This document shows positions 1 through 7,920 of a DNA stretch of 48,596 bases, one piece after another; position 1 is the stretch's first letter; each line of letters opens with the position of its first letter. Where the stretch lies: the NCBI GenBank assembly GCA_046703545.1, contig JBJKSX010000034.1, positions 1 through 48,596 of the forward strand. Reading direction: 5' to 3'. The notes beneath the pieces were generated by a model. It had not been told where the DNA came from, made no database searches, and worked only from the letters and a program-made list of their open reading frames with translations. The DNA comes from JAJZOM01 sp046703545 (GTDB lineage: Archaea; Thermoplasmatota; Thermoplasmata; Thermoplasmatales; Thermoplasmataceae). Both the position numbers and the translations under genes were made by a program.

Positions 1-815
1 CCCATCATGAATTCCTCAATGAGGCCAGAATAATCTCTGCCGAAACTTGATGCGAACTCAGTTGTAACCTTCTTTATGACTTCCCTTGATTTTGCCATGG
101 AATCGCGCATATCCTTTTTCAGCTCCATGAATGGCCCGTCAGGGGTCGAGTATGAACCATACCCCTTGGGATTTTCAACGTCAATGCGGTATCCCAGTTC
201 AAGTTCCGGAAGAAAATGGTCCACATCCTTCTGGTCCGGAACATTGACAGGTTCAGTTGTGTGAGAAAGGACAAATGCATCTTCCATGCTCATGAGGGGG
301 AGCAGGACATCGCTGTTCTCTGCAATCTTGTAACCCATGATTATGGTGTCAAGAGCCTCCTGGTTGGACTCGCAGTATACCTGGAGCCATCCCGTATCTT
401 TCTGGTTCATGGTGTCAGTCTGGTCCGCCCAGATATTCCAAGGGGGGCCTATTGCCCTGTTCACCACGCTCATTACAAGCGGCAGCCTTTGCCCCGCCAC
501 CCAGTGGAGCATTTCGTGCATGTAGAGGAGGCCGTGTGAACTTGTTGCGGTGTAAGACCTTGCTCCAGTGAGTTCTCCCGCCATTACTGCAGCCAATGCA
601 CTGTGCTCGCTTTCCACCTCAACATAACGGGATTCAAGCTCCCGGTTTGCAACCATTTCTGCAAGTTTCTCCACAATAGTGGTTTGCGGCGTAATGGGGA
701 AGGCAGAAATGAACTTCACCCTCGCGAGTTTTGCCCCAGTGGCAACAGCTTCATTGCCTGTCATAATTGCATTGAATTTCTGAACCGTCTTGATCACTTC
801 AATCACTTCCCTCAT
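1..815 (-). CDS. porA: 2-oxoacid (pyruvate):ferredoxin oxidoreductase, alpha subunit, 3' part cut by window edge
   Basis: Reading on the minus strand from ATG at 815, the frame stays open to base 1, so the gene runs off the window. The product starts MREVIEVIKTVQKFNAIMTG, then NEAVATGAKLARV and SAFPITPQTTIVEKLAE, the N-terminal pyrimidine-binding fold of the alpha subunit, and later EVESEHSALAAVMAGE and GARSYTATSSHGLLYM. These are hallmarks of PorA/KorA-type subunits, which with beta, gamma and delta subunits oxidise a 2-oxoacid to acyl-CoA and reduce ferredoxin in the cytoplasm. The start overlaps the end of porD by 17 bases, which suggests translational coupling. The beta subunit would be expected beyond the left edge. 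Pyruvate is the likeliest substrate, but another 2-oxoacid cannot be excluded from sequence alone. Confidence 0.92.
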   Translation of the reverse strand, partial: MREVIEVIKTVQKFNAIMTGNEAVATGAKLARVKFISAFPITPQTTIVEKLAEMVANRELESRYVEVESEHSALAAVMAGELTGARSYTATSSHGLLYMHEMLHWVAGQRLPLVMSVVNRAIGPPWNIWADQTDTMNQKDTGWLQVYCESNQEALDTIIMGYKIAENSDVLLPLMSMEDAFVLSHTTEPVNVPDQKDVDHFLPELELGYRIDVENPKGYGSYSTPDGPFMELKKDMRDSMAKSREVIKKVTTEFASSFGRDYSGLIEEFMM

Positions 816-1092
816 TTATCATCTTGATAGAGTCCGCAGGGCATTCATAGGAGCAGATGCCGCACCCCTTACAGTAATCATAATCAATAACAGGGGCTTC
901 CAGCTTGGCTGTTCTGTCACTGGGCGAAGAATAAACACCATCGGTTGAGTATGAAATGGCATTGTCAGGGCAGAATTTCCAGCAGATCATGCATCGTATG
1001 CAGGAATCATAATCAATAATGGGCTTCTGTGTTCTCCATTTGTCAGTCTTGTTGGCTCTTGAGCTCACTTCAGTTACTGGTGCAATAACCAT
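799..1092 (-). CDS. porD: 2-oxoacid:ferredoxin oxidoreductase, delta subunit (2x[4Fe-4S] ferredoxin)
   Basis: A 97-residue ferredoxin-type protein with two cluster motifs, CIRCMICWKFCP and CKGCGICSYECP, each C-x2-C-x2-C-x3-C-P. This is the delta subunit that passes electrons from the catalytic subunits to soluble ferredoxin. It lies four bases after porG and overlaps porA, giving the order gamma-delta-alpha on the minus strand, as in other archaeal por operons. A GGTGAT site at 1096-1101, inside the end of porG, sits three bases before the ATG and supports this start. The length is normal for the family. Confidence 0.93.
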   Translation of the reverse strand: MVIAPVTEVSSRANKTDKWRTQKPIIDYDSCIRCMICWKFCPDNAISYSTDGVYSSPSDRTAKLEAPVIDYDYCKGCGICSYECPADSIKMINEGSD

Positions 1093-1096
1093 CTGA

Positions 1097-1642
1097 TCAC
1101 CCCATCCTCACAGAGTTGTAGGCAAGCTCCACCGCCCTGGCATTCTGTTCAGGCTTCTTGGGGGAGCTTTCCATAGTTGCATTCATGACCGTTTCAAGAG
1201 AAACCATGCCCGTGGCTTTTGAGAATGCACCAAGCATGGATGTGTTGACAATGGGATTTGCCCTGTTGCCCAGTTCCTGGGAAACCGCAATTGAAGTTGC
1301 ATCCACAGTTACGGTCTTTCTGTTGAAGTTGAATTCTTCCGGAGCTTTTGATGTGTTTATGATAATCATGCCGTCCTCCGGAACTCCGGATGTGACATCA
1401 CCCGTCTTCAGCACATAAGGGTCAAGTATGACCACTATGTCAGGATTGTAAATCTGGGTCTTGAGAAGGATCGGCTCATCGTCTATTCGGGTAAAAGCTG
1501 TAACCGGTGCACCACGCCTCTCTGTGCCAAAAAATGGAAATGAAACAACGTATTTCTCCTCTTTGAAGGCAGCAAGTGCAAGTATTCTTGAAGCTGTCAC
1601 TGCCCCCTGGCCGCCTCTTCCATGGAACCTTATCTCATACAT
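1097..1642 (-). CDS. porG: 2-oxoacid:ferredoxin oxidoreductase, gamma subunit
   Basis: 181 residues. The N-terminus MYEIRFHGRGGQGAVTASRI is the classical gamma-subunit signature (HGRGGQG), followed by FPFFGTERRGAPV and the late segment NTSMLGAFSKATG. The subunit belongs to the cytoplasmic four-subunit 2-oxoacid:ferredoxin oxidoreductase and is the first gene of the visible operon. A TATA-like element at 1671-1680 ends about 30 bases before the ATG, so the transcript probably has almost no leader. The length matches the usual 170-190 residues. Substrate choice between pyruvate and other 2-oxoacids is set by the other subunits. Confidence 0.93.
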   Translation of the reverse strand: MYEIRFHGRGGQGAVTASRILALAAFKEEKYVVSFPFFGTERRGAPVTAFTRIDDEPILLKTQIYNPDIVVILDPYVLKTGDVTSGVPEDGMIIINTSKAPEEFNFNRKTVTVDATSIAVSQELGNRANPIVNTSMLGAFSKATGMVSLETVMNATMESSPKKPEQNARAVELAYNSVRMG

Positions 1643-1670
1643 AAACGCTCATTTTAACACCGTACCACTG

Positions 1671-1680
1671 TATTTATAGA
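1671..1680 (-). promoter_or_regulatory. TATA box of the por operon
   Basis: Minus-strand TCTATAAATA, centred about 34 bases before the porG ATG. With archaeal spacing, transcription would start around 1650, a few bases before the start codon. Confidence 0.6.
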
Positions 1681-1787
1681 GCATCCTTAAAATAGCTATA
1701 GGTAGGGATTTTATGTGCATTTACCATTTGGTATGGAATACTGTTTTCATTTGCAGGAATAGATGTTGGGTCTTAAATATAAAAGGA

Positions 1788-1807
1788 GAGTAGGTTTGAA
1801 TCTACTC
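1788..1807 (-). terminator. Hairpin straddling the stop codon of the MFS gene
   Basis: GAGTAG at 1788-1793 pairs with CTACTC at 1802-1807 around an eight-base loop. The stop codon of the transporter (1802-1804) lies inside one arm. On the minus strand the stem is followed by CTCCTTTTATATTT, a short T-rich tract. This looks like a terminator that folds over the end of the reading frame. Confidence 0.45.
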
Positions 1808-3103
1808 CGTTATAACATCCCTCGTCTTGTTCCTTGACCAGGTCTCTACTGAAAGTGCCAGCCCCACTATCAGCAGTATATTGGCAAGCGCCATATTGAG
1901 GAACCAGCTGTTCATCAAACCGTAACCGCTGCTGAAGAGCAGAATGAGGGTAGGTGTGAAACCTCCCACTATTCCTCCGGCATTGTATGTGAATCCAACA
2001 GCAGTTGTCCGGTATCTCTTGCTGAATTTCTCGGCCAGGAAGGCAGGCAGTGTTGAAAATATCATGGCTTCAAGAAATGCCTGAAGGCTGAACGCAAAGT
2101 AAAGCACAGATGAATTTGTGCTGACCCCATACATTGTGAGCGGGTAAAGGGCTATCAGGAAAATTACAGAATATATCAGCATAGCAAGCCTTCTTCCCGG
2201 TATCTTGGTAGATAGAAATCCTCCGAACCAAACTCCCAGGAGCGAAATGAGGTTGACGACCACAAGTATGGAACCACTGGTAGTGGCAGCTATGTTGTTT
2301 ATCTCGGGGCTCATTAAAATGGGGTAAAAACCGAAAGTACCGCTGTTTATGAAAAGGAGGCCGGTTGTGACAAATATGGCAAAGAGCACAGGGAGTGGCT
2401 GTTCCCTTATCATGTTGAATATGGGGGTTCTCTCCACTTCCTGCTTTTTCACCATTTCAGTGAATACAGCGGATTCCTTGGCTCCAAATCTCGTTATTAT
2501 TGCAATTAAGCCGGGTATTATTGTGGTGAAGAAAATGATCCTCCAGCCAAAACTCTCAAACTGGCTTGTTGTGTAGAAAAGGCCCAGAATGGCAAATACT
2601 CCAGCTACCAGGAAATATCCCGTGCCGTATCCGCTCTGGACGAACGAGCCAACGAAACCTCTCTTGTCTGCCGGCACCGATTCTGCATACAAAGCTGTGC
2701 CCCCGCCATACTCGGCTCCAGCGAAAAGGCCGATCAGGAAGAGGAGAATGTAGAGAAGGGCAAGTGCAAGATATCCTGCGGTGTTGTATGTTGGAAGCAA
2801 ACCAATGAGGAAGCTGAACACGGAAAATCCCACCACAGTCACCATCAACATGTTCCTTCTTCCCAGCCTGTCGCCGAAGTAATTTCCGAAAACAAGTGAC
2901 CCAACAACCCTGGCAATGGACCCAACAGCAAATCCCAGTACAGTGTATATCAGTGATTCAGCGAAATGAGCAGGAAAGAAGACCACTGCAATATATCCTG
3001 TCATAAGCAGGTAGGCAATGCTGACATAACCGTCCATCAACCATCCGGACCAGGCTGCAAGTATCCTGATCCATTGCTGGCCGTTCAGGCCATAAACTTT
3101 CAT
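1802..3103 (-). CDS. MFS transporter, metabolite:H+ symporter type
   Basis: 433 residues with about twelve hydrophobic segments. The loop after the second segment carries GDRLGRRNML (near residue 78), the MFS motif A (G-x3-D-R-x-G-R-R). The order of segments and AEYGGGTALYAESVP near residue 130 resemble the metabolite/proton symporter branch (ShiA, ProP and KgtP relatives). It would import a small organic acid or sugar using the proton gradient; the substrate cannot be read from the sequence. It is a single gene with a TATA-like TAAATACAAG at 3121-3130, about 23 bases before the ATG, hence probably leaderless, and it ends in a hairpin at 1788-1807. Confidence 0.85.
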   Translation of the reverse strand: MKVYGLNGQQWIRILAAWSGWLMDGYVSIAYLLMTGYIAVVFFPAHFAESLIYTVLGFAVGSIARVVGSLVFGNYFGDRLGRRNMLMVTVVGFSVFSFLIGLLPTYNTAGYLALALLYILLFLIGLFAGAEYGGGTALYAESVPADKRGFVGSFVQSGYGTGYFLVAGVFAILGLFYTTSQFESFGWRIIFFTTIIPGLIAIITRFGAKESAVFTEMVKKQEVERTPIFNMIREQPLPVLFAIFVTTGLLFINSGTFGFYPILMSPEINNIAATTSGSILVVVNLISLLGVWFGGFLSTKIPGRRLAMLIYSVIFLIALYPLTMYGVSTNSSVLYFAFSLQAFLEAMIFSTLPAFLAEKFSKRYRTTAVGFTYNAGGIVGGFTPTLILLFSSGYGLMNSWFLNMALANILLIVGLALSVETWSRNKTRDVITE

Positions 3104-3179
3104 CCCACTTTAATGATATACTTGTATTTAGTCATTCTATGGTAAAGGCTGACCACGCGACAGGGGAAGTAGGGCAGAA

Positions 3180-4292
3180 TTAATCGAGCATTCTTGACAC
3201 ATCTTCGAGAATGGCTTCTGGCTCCTCGAGGCCAACCGAAAGGCGGTATGTTTTGTTGCCAATGCCAAGCACATTCTTCTCCTCAGGAGTTAGCGAACGG
3301 TGCGACATGGTTGATGGATGGGATATTGTGGAGTTGGCACCCCCGAGGGTGTTTGCGGGCGCAACAATCTCAAGAGATTTCATGGCCCTGACAGGGTCTA
3401 CATCCTTTGCGAGGTCGAATGTTACCACGCCGCCGAATCCATGGAGCATTCTTCTGGCTATCTGCGAATCAGGATGGTTTGGCAGCCCGGGGTATCTGAT
3501 GTTCAGATACCTTGGGTCTCTTGACAATTTCTGTGCAATTTCCAGGGCTGATTTGTTGATCTGGCCCATCCTGGTGTGGAGGGTCTTTATACCCCTGAGA
3601 GTGAGGTATGCAGTGTTGGGGTCCATGGTTGTTCCCAGGGTCCGCCTGAACTGGTCCACCTTCTGAATCAATTCCTTCCTGCCTGCTGCGCTCCCCCCAA
3701 TTGTATCATTATGCCCTGAGATGAATTTAGAGAGGCTCTGGATCGCAATATCCGCCCCATGATCAATTGCCTTCTGGTTGATGGGCGTTGCAAAGGTCCC
3801 ATCAACTATTAGAATCCCGTTGTTGGCGTGAACCTTCTCTGCAATGGCGTCCACATCAAACACTCCCAGTATTGGATTGGAAAGGCTCTCAAGAAAAACG
3901 ATGTCGGCTTCCCCTGCCTTCTCGAGAAAAGCCTTGTTACCCATCTCAGGAACTATTGGTTCACATCCCCAATTCTTCAAGAAATCCGTGATCATTCTGT
4001 AGCTTCTTGCAAAACTGTCCCTGTGGATGAGTATTCTGGTACCGGGCTTGCTCAAGGCAAGCAAGGTTGTGGAAATTGCTCCCATGCCGGAAGCAAAGAC
4101 GTTTGCCGCCTCTGCATTCTCAAGAATTCCAATGACTCTGGCAAGTTCCTCAACTGTCGGGTTGGATTCTCTTGAATACCGGTACCTTTCACCCTCCGGC
4201 ATGAGGTATGCACTTGTCTGGTGGATTGGAAAGGAGAGGCTCCCCGTGTTTGGATCTATGGTCTCCCTAATTGGCAACTTCGGGCCTGACAT
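3180..4292 (-). CDS. Cys/Met metabolism PLP-dependent enzyme (cystathionine gamma-synthase or related)
   Basis: 370 residues of the trans-sulfuration fold-type I family. Visible landmarks are RYRYSRESNPTVEELA (36-51, phosphate and substrate contacts), ASGMGA (67-72), the cofactor aspartate in LIVDGTFATP (D164) and QSLSKFISGHND with the Schiff-base lysine K189, then a C-terminal domain with NTLGGANSTISHP. Family members make or cleave cystathionine, or add sulfide to activated homoserine. The ATG lies 26 bases inside the 3' end of thrB, so the two are probably translated together. That pairing suggests O-phosphohomoserine as the substrate, as in plant cystathionine gamma-synthase, but gamma-lyase or sulfhydrylase activity remains possible. 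Confidence 0.87.
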   Translation of the reverse strand: MSGPKLPIRETIDPNTGSLSFPIHQTSAYLMPEGERYRYSRESNPTVEELARVIGILENAEAANVFASGMGAISTTLLALSKPGTRILIHRDSFARSYRMITDFLKNWGCEPIVPEMGNKAFLEKAGEADIVFLESLSNPILGVFDVDAIAEKVHANNGILIVDGTFATPINQKAIDHGADIAIQSLSKFISGHNDTIGGSAAGRKELIQKVDQFRRTLGTTMDPNTAYLTLRGIKTLHTRMGQINKSALEIAQKLSRDPRYLNIRYPGLPNHPDSQIARRMLHGFGGVVTFDLAKDVDPVRAMKSLEIVAPANTLGGANSTISHPSTMSHRSLTPEEKNVLGIGNKTYRLSVGLEEPEAILEDVSRMLD

Positions 4293-5208
4293 CTGCTCCT
4301 CCTGCTACCGTGGAAGTTGTGGCTCTGCACGTGTATCCATAATTGCCCACCACTCTTTCTGTCATAGATATGATCTTCTGCGTGTCTGTGTTTTCATCTA
4401 TAACCGCGAGGACGCTCGGGCCTGCCCCACTGAGGCAGGAACCCACTGCATCATATTCCATCATGACTTTCTTGACATCAGGCAGGAAAGGGTAAAGCTG
4501 TTCCCGGGCCTTCTCAACAATGTCATCATTCATACCTTCCCGGATCATTTCGCGATCGCCTGTTATCAGACCAGAAATCAGTGCTGAAGCGTACCTGACG
4601 CCCTGAACATGTTCCTCCAGGCTCACCGTGCTGGGAACCAGTTCCCTTGAAGTTTTTGTCTTTGACTTTATAACCATCTCCGGCACGATTGTCAGGAAAC
4701 GAAGGTCATCCTTTATCCTTATTCTCCGAACTTTCACCGGGTCCAGTGATTCAACAAGCACCATTCCTCCGTAAAGGCTCGCAGCCACATTATCTGCATG
4801 CGGTGTTCCCGAGGAAGCGGCTTCCCCCAGCATTGCGTATTTCACTTTCTGCTCAAGGCTGAGCCCGAGGCCAAGAATTCTGTCAAGTGATTCAACCGCG
4901 GCAGCAGCCGAAGCGCCACTGCTTCCCAGGCCAAGGCCTGTGGGAATACCGTTTTCTATGGAGATTACAAACTTCTCCCTGATTTCAAAATCCTTCAAAA
5001 GTTCAGTTGCGGCCAATCCCGCTGTGTTCTCGTACGGGCTGGCCGGCAGGCCCTTCACTTCCATTTTTACAGGGTTGTCAAAAACCCGGCTTCCTGCCTC
5101 CTGGATGGAAACTGTGTTGTAATATGCATTATGCGCAATTCCCAGGGTATCATATCCCGGTCCCAGGTTCGCTGAAGATGAATATGCAACAGCCGAGATG
5201 CTTTTCAT
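4267..5208 (-). CDS. thrB: Homoserine kinase (GHMP family)
   Basis: 313 residues from the chosen start. The N-terminus has AYSSSANLGPGYDTLG, the ATP motif PTGLGLGSSGASAAAA lies at 89-104, and the C-terminus has SCLSGAGPSVLAV: the three GHMP motifs in the homoserine kinase arrangement. It phosphorylates homoserine for threonine synthesis. An upstream ATG at 5250 would add 14 residues. I prefer 5208 because the family usually starts just before this motif and because a TATA-like AGATTATTAA (5231-5240) is centred 27 bases before it, giving a leaderless mRNA. It is first in a two-gene operon with the PLP enzyme. Confidence 0.9.
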   Translation of the reverse strand: MKSISAVAYSSSANLGPGYDTLGIAHNAYYNTVSIQEAGSRVFDNPVKMEVKGLPASPYENTAGLAATELLKDFEIREKFVISIENGIPTGLGLGSSGASAAAAVESLDRILGLGLSLEQKVKYAMLGEAASSGTPHADNVAASLYGGMVLVESLDPVKVRRIRIKDDLRFLTIVPEMVIKSKTKTSRELVPSTVSLEEHVQGVRYASALISGLITGDREMIREGMNDDIVEKAREQLYPFLPDVKKVMMEYDAVGSCLSGAGPSVLAVIDENTDTQKIISMTERVVGNYGYTCRATTSTVAGGADVRPEVAN

Positions 5209-5229
5209 CGATGCTACAAACCGTTGCCT

Positions 5230-5240
5230 CTTAATAATCT
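5230..5240 (-). promoter_or_regulatory. thrB: TATA box of thrB
   Basis: Minus-strand AGATTATTAA, centred about 27 bases before ATG 5208. It lies inside the longer open frame, which argues against the upstream ATG at 5250, although a weaker CATAATGATA at 5271-5280 could serve that start. Confidence 0.4.
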
Positions 5241-5252
5241 TGTTCAACATTC

Positions 5253-5269
5253 AATTACTATGCGTAATT
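5253..5269. promoter_or_regulatory. Inverted repeat upstream of thrB
   Basis: AATTAC and GTAATT flank a five-base centre. The site lies just upstream of the thrB TATA box, in the divergent region shared with the NifX-like gene. It could bind a dimeric regulator; no regulator gene is adjacent. Confidence 0.3.
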
Positions 5270-5371
5270 TTATCATTATGACGGTTTTGGCCTTAAAATC
5301 TTTACAACTTTTGCATTCAATGGTGTTGGAACCATAGTTAGGTTTATGACCGCCAATGTGATTTTTCCCTC

Positions 5372-5719
5372 ATGATAGTTGCTGTTCCAGTTAAGGGAAA
5401 TATGACTTCAGGACCGGGAGAAGCAGAAGAGATTGCAATTGTTGACACCAACCTGGGCAGGGTGACTGAAAGGTATCCAAATCCAGCACTCACCGCAGCT
5501 TCGGCAAGGGGCATTGCAATGGTAAGATCTGCCATAGACAGGAAGGCGGAAGCTTTGGTTGTGGGTGGCATAGGTGAGCACGCACTCTCTTACGCAATGA
5601 AGCACCTGAAGGTTTTCAACGGTTCAGGTGTGGCTCTGGACGAAATTTCGGGTGAACCCGGGATAGATAACCTGCCCCAGCTGCTGCAGGCAACACACGG
5701 CGGCCACCACCACCATTGA
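5372..5719 (+). CDS. NifB/NifX-type (dinitrogenase iron-molybdenum cofactor family) protein with His tail
   Basis: 115 residues, starting MIVAVPVKGNMTSGPGEAEE and containing ARGIAMVRSAIDRKAEALVVGGIGEHA. This matches the small NifX/NifB-C-terminal fold (MTH1175-like proteins), known from iron-molybdenum cofactor handling but common in archaea that do not fix nitrogen. The protein ends in HGGHHHH, an obvious metal-binding tail. It is a single gene divergent from thrB; TATA-like TTAGGTTTATGA ends about 23 bases before the ATG, so it is probably leaderless. Its real role is unknown; a metal or iron-sulfur carrier is the reasonable guess. Confidence 0.8.
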   Translation: MIVAVPVKGNMTSGPGEAEEIAIVDTNLGRVTERYPNPALTAASARGIAMVRSAIDRKAEALVVGGIGEHALSYAMKHLKVFNGSGVALDEISGEPGIDNLPQLLQATHGGHHHH

Positions 5720-5747
5720 ATGCAGATTACACTGAAGGGCCATAAGT

Positions 5748-6284
5748 TCAATCAAAGATTCTAGCCGTGAGGAAGAACGAATGGTAGCCATCATCCATTT
5801 TGATGGCCTTTCTCTCGTAACCCTCGATTTCAAAATTACTTTTCATCAGAACCCTCAGGGATGGCAGGTTGTAGTCGAGCACCTTGGCATACAGCCTCAC
5901 AAGATTCAGTTCATTCCTGGAAAAATCAACCATTGCCTTCAGGGCCTCAGTTGCATAGCCCCTCTTCCAGAATTTCTCGCCCAGCCAGTACCCGATGTGT
6001 GCTTTCATGTCTGTCCAGTCAATCTCACTGAGGCCTATTGCTCCTGCAACATTTCCATTCACCATTATTAGAAAGTCCAAGGCAAAGAATGAATCGCCCT
6101 CCTCCCTGTTCTTGTCGAAGAAAAACAATGCATCTTCCCTTGTATATGGTTGTGGAAAAGTGTGCGCCCCAAGATCTCGTGCAATCTTTTTGTTGTTGGC
6201 CAGCTTCGCGACTTCATCAGCATACTTTTCGTTCAGGTCGTTTGTGAGCGTGAGCCTGGAACCTTTGAGAACGTATTTTTTCAT
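5748..6284 (-). CDS. GNAT acetyltransferase, RimJ/RimL-like
   Basis: 178 residues. The acetyl-CoA-binding segment GYWLGEKFWKRGYATEAL (about residues 93-110) has the R/Q-x-x-G-x-G/A signature region of GNAT enzymes, and KVLDYNLPSLRVLMKSNFEIEG is the typical last strand-helix unit (N-x-x-S-x-x-x-x-x-K-x-G/N-F). Relatives acetylate N-termini of ribosomal proteins or small molecules, using acetyl-CoA in the cytoplasm. It is convergent with the NifX-like gene (28 bases between stops) and divergent from the following MFS gene. The substrate is not predictable. Confidence 0.85.
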   Translation of the reverse strand: MKKYVLKGSRLTLTNDLNEKYADEVAKLANNKKIARDLGAHTFPQPYTREDALFFFDKNREEGDSFFALDFLIMVNGNVAGAIGLSEIDWTDMKAHIGYWLGEKFWKRGYATEALKAMVDFSRNELNLVRLYAKVLDYNLPSLRVLMKSNFEIEGYERKAIKMDDGYHSFFLTARIFD

Positions 6285-6332
6285 TCCTCTGAAAGATACC
6301 CGAATGCTTACTAAACTTTGTCAAAATTAACA

Positions 6333-6343
6333 CAACTAAGTTG
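6333..6343. promoter_or_regulatory. Short perfect palindrome between divergent genes
   Basis: CAACT-A-AGTTG in the 132-base region between the acetyltransferase and the MFS gene. Its core CTAAGTTG recurs inside the palindrome at 45564-45584. Short enough to be chance. Confidence 0.2.
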
Positions 6344-6416
6344 ATTGTTTACATGCTGAAGCAGTATTTCAGGGCATCAGGTAAATATCACTGCTGTGAT
6401 TACAGTTTGAAAGCCC

Positions 6417-7664
6417 ATGGAGTACCGATACAACTTCAGGAATCTTGACAAGAGGTTGTGGATTCTTGCAGTTGTCCGGTTCATACGCGCCTTCGGGCGC
6501 GGCTCCACATTTATATTCCTACCATTGGTGTTCATCACGGTTTTCCACCTGAATTTTGTTCTCACGGGGCTCCTGCTCGGGGTTGCAACTGTACTGAGGG
6601 CGTGCGTCCAGTATTTTTCAGGCCAATGGACAGACAGGATTGGAAGGAGAAGCATACTGGTCTATTCCCAGATACCCGGGATATTCGCCTACCTTGGCCT
6701 GTTCTTCACTGTTGCATTTCCAATTACATTCCTTCTTCCGCTCATTTTCTGGTACTCCACTCTTGTCATAGGGGCAATACAGTATCCTGCAGTGCAGGCT
6801 GCGGTTGCAGACATAACAGACGTGCAGGACAGGCTCTCAGGGTTTACCCTTATCAGGCTCACCGCAAATCTGGGAATAGCGGTTGGCCCCCTGGTTGGGG
6901 CCTATCTCGCAGGTTATGGCCTTCAGTATATCTTTGCTATAGCCAGCTTCGCCACCGCCATGGAGGTAGTGATGTTGTACAGGCTGATGAGTGAGACATA
7001 TACGCCGTCAGCTGGCACCGGGTCCATAAGAAGGAAACTCAGGGATGTCTATCATGGTGACAGTTTCTTCATACTCTTCATAATCACGGGAATACTTCTC
7101 GGCTTCTTCACAAGGCAGAGAGGGACGTCTCTGACCGTGTATGCGGTGGTACTCCAGAACCTTCCCTTTCTCTACCTTGGCTATATTTGGGCCCTCAACG
7201 GGATACTTGTGGTGGTACTCCAGCTCCCTGCTCTAAGGGCCATGACAAAATGGAGCAATCCAATGTTTTGGCGCGGGATGGGCGCAGTATTCTATGCCCT
7301 TTCATTCGTGGTGCTTTCATTTGTACCAACTCTTGGAATTCTCCTGCTCTCAATGACAGTATCAACCGTCGGAGAGGACTTTGTTTCACCAACCACCCAG
7401 ACCATTGTAACCACTATTGCACCAGACAACCTCAGGGGCTCATACATCGGTGTATACAACCTGTTCATCAGCCTGGGATCATTTTCAGGGGCACTACTGG
7501 GCCTCACTTTTCTTTATTATTTCAGGGGCGTCGGCCCGGCTTACTGGAATTATATCGCATTGGGCACAATGGTGGTTGGCGTAATGTTCGTGCTGCTCAC
7601 CCGCGCTTATAAAAAGAGATTTGCAGAGATAGAAGTCAAGGAAGTCAGCTTATCTGCTAGCTGA
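6417..7664 (+). CDS. MFS transporter
   Basis: 415 residues with eleven or twelve hydrophobic segments. Motif A is seen as GQWTDRIGRRSIL near residue 70, and TANLGIAVGPLVGAYLAG near residue 148 resembles the motif C region of drug-exporter type MFS proteins. It probably acts as a proton-coupled exporter in the cytoplasmic membrane; the substrate is unknown. The gene stands alone: its promoter lies in the divergent region with the acetyltransferase, with GTAAATATCA (6380-6389) about 30 bases before the ATG. It is not closely similar to the transporter at 1802-3103, which belongs to another MFS branch. Confidence 0.85.
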   Translation: MEYRYNFRNLDKRLWILAVVRFIRAFGRGSTFIFLPLVFITVFHLNFVLTGLLLGVATVLRACVQYFSGQWTDRIGRRSILVYSQIPGIFAYLGLFFTVAFPITFLLPLIFWYSTLVIGAIQYPAVQAAVADITDVQDRLSGFTLIRLTANLGIAVGPLVGAYLAGYGLQYIFAIASFATAMEVVMLYRLMSETYTPSAGTGSIRRKLRDVYHGDSFFILFIITGILLGFFTRQRGTSLTVYAVVLQNLPFLYLGYIWALNGILVVVLQLPALRAMTKWSNPMFWRGMGAVFYALSFVVLSFVPTLGILLLSMTVSTVGEDFVSPTTQTIVTTIAPDNLRGSYIGVYNLFISLGSFSGALLGLTFLYYFRGVGPAYWNYIALGTMVVGVMFVLLTRAYKKRFAEIEVKEVSLSAS

Positions 7665-7770
7665 CAGCCCTACAATTATTACATGGCAAGACCCAATGCG
7701 GTCTTTTTCATATTGGAATTGCGTCCAAGGGCGGGGGAAATATTATCATACCGTCATGAGGTTACCTACT

Positions 7771-7920
7771 ATGGGACTCAGCAAACGTGATTTGACAAGG
7801 AAAAAGAATAGTCTTGAAAGCAAGCTGGCTGAACTCGAGGAGAAGGCCAGAAAAAATCCATTGAACAAGCAGATGCAGGAAGACGTCAAGGAAATGAAAA
7901 GGAAGATAGAGAAGCTCTAG
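7771..7920 (+). CDS. Small charged coiled-coil protein
   Basis: A 49-residue protein, MGLSKRDLTRKKNSLESKLA and on to KEMKRKIEKL, almost wholly charged with heptad-like leucines, so one long helix is likely. The open frame extends upstream to 7696, but a TATA-like AAATATTATC (7738-7747) is centred about 27 bases before ATG 7771, which makes the short leaderless form likelier. No known family is recognised. It sits alone between an MFS gene and a gene-poor stretch. That it is real rests on promoter position and protein-like composition only. Confidence 0.5.
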   Translation: MGLSKRDLTRKKNSLESKLAELEEKARKNPLNKQMQEDVKEMKRKIEKL

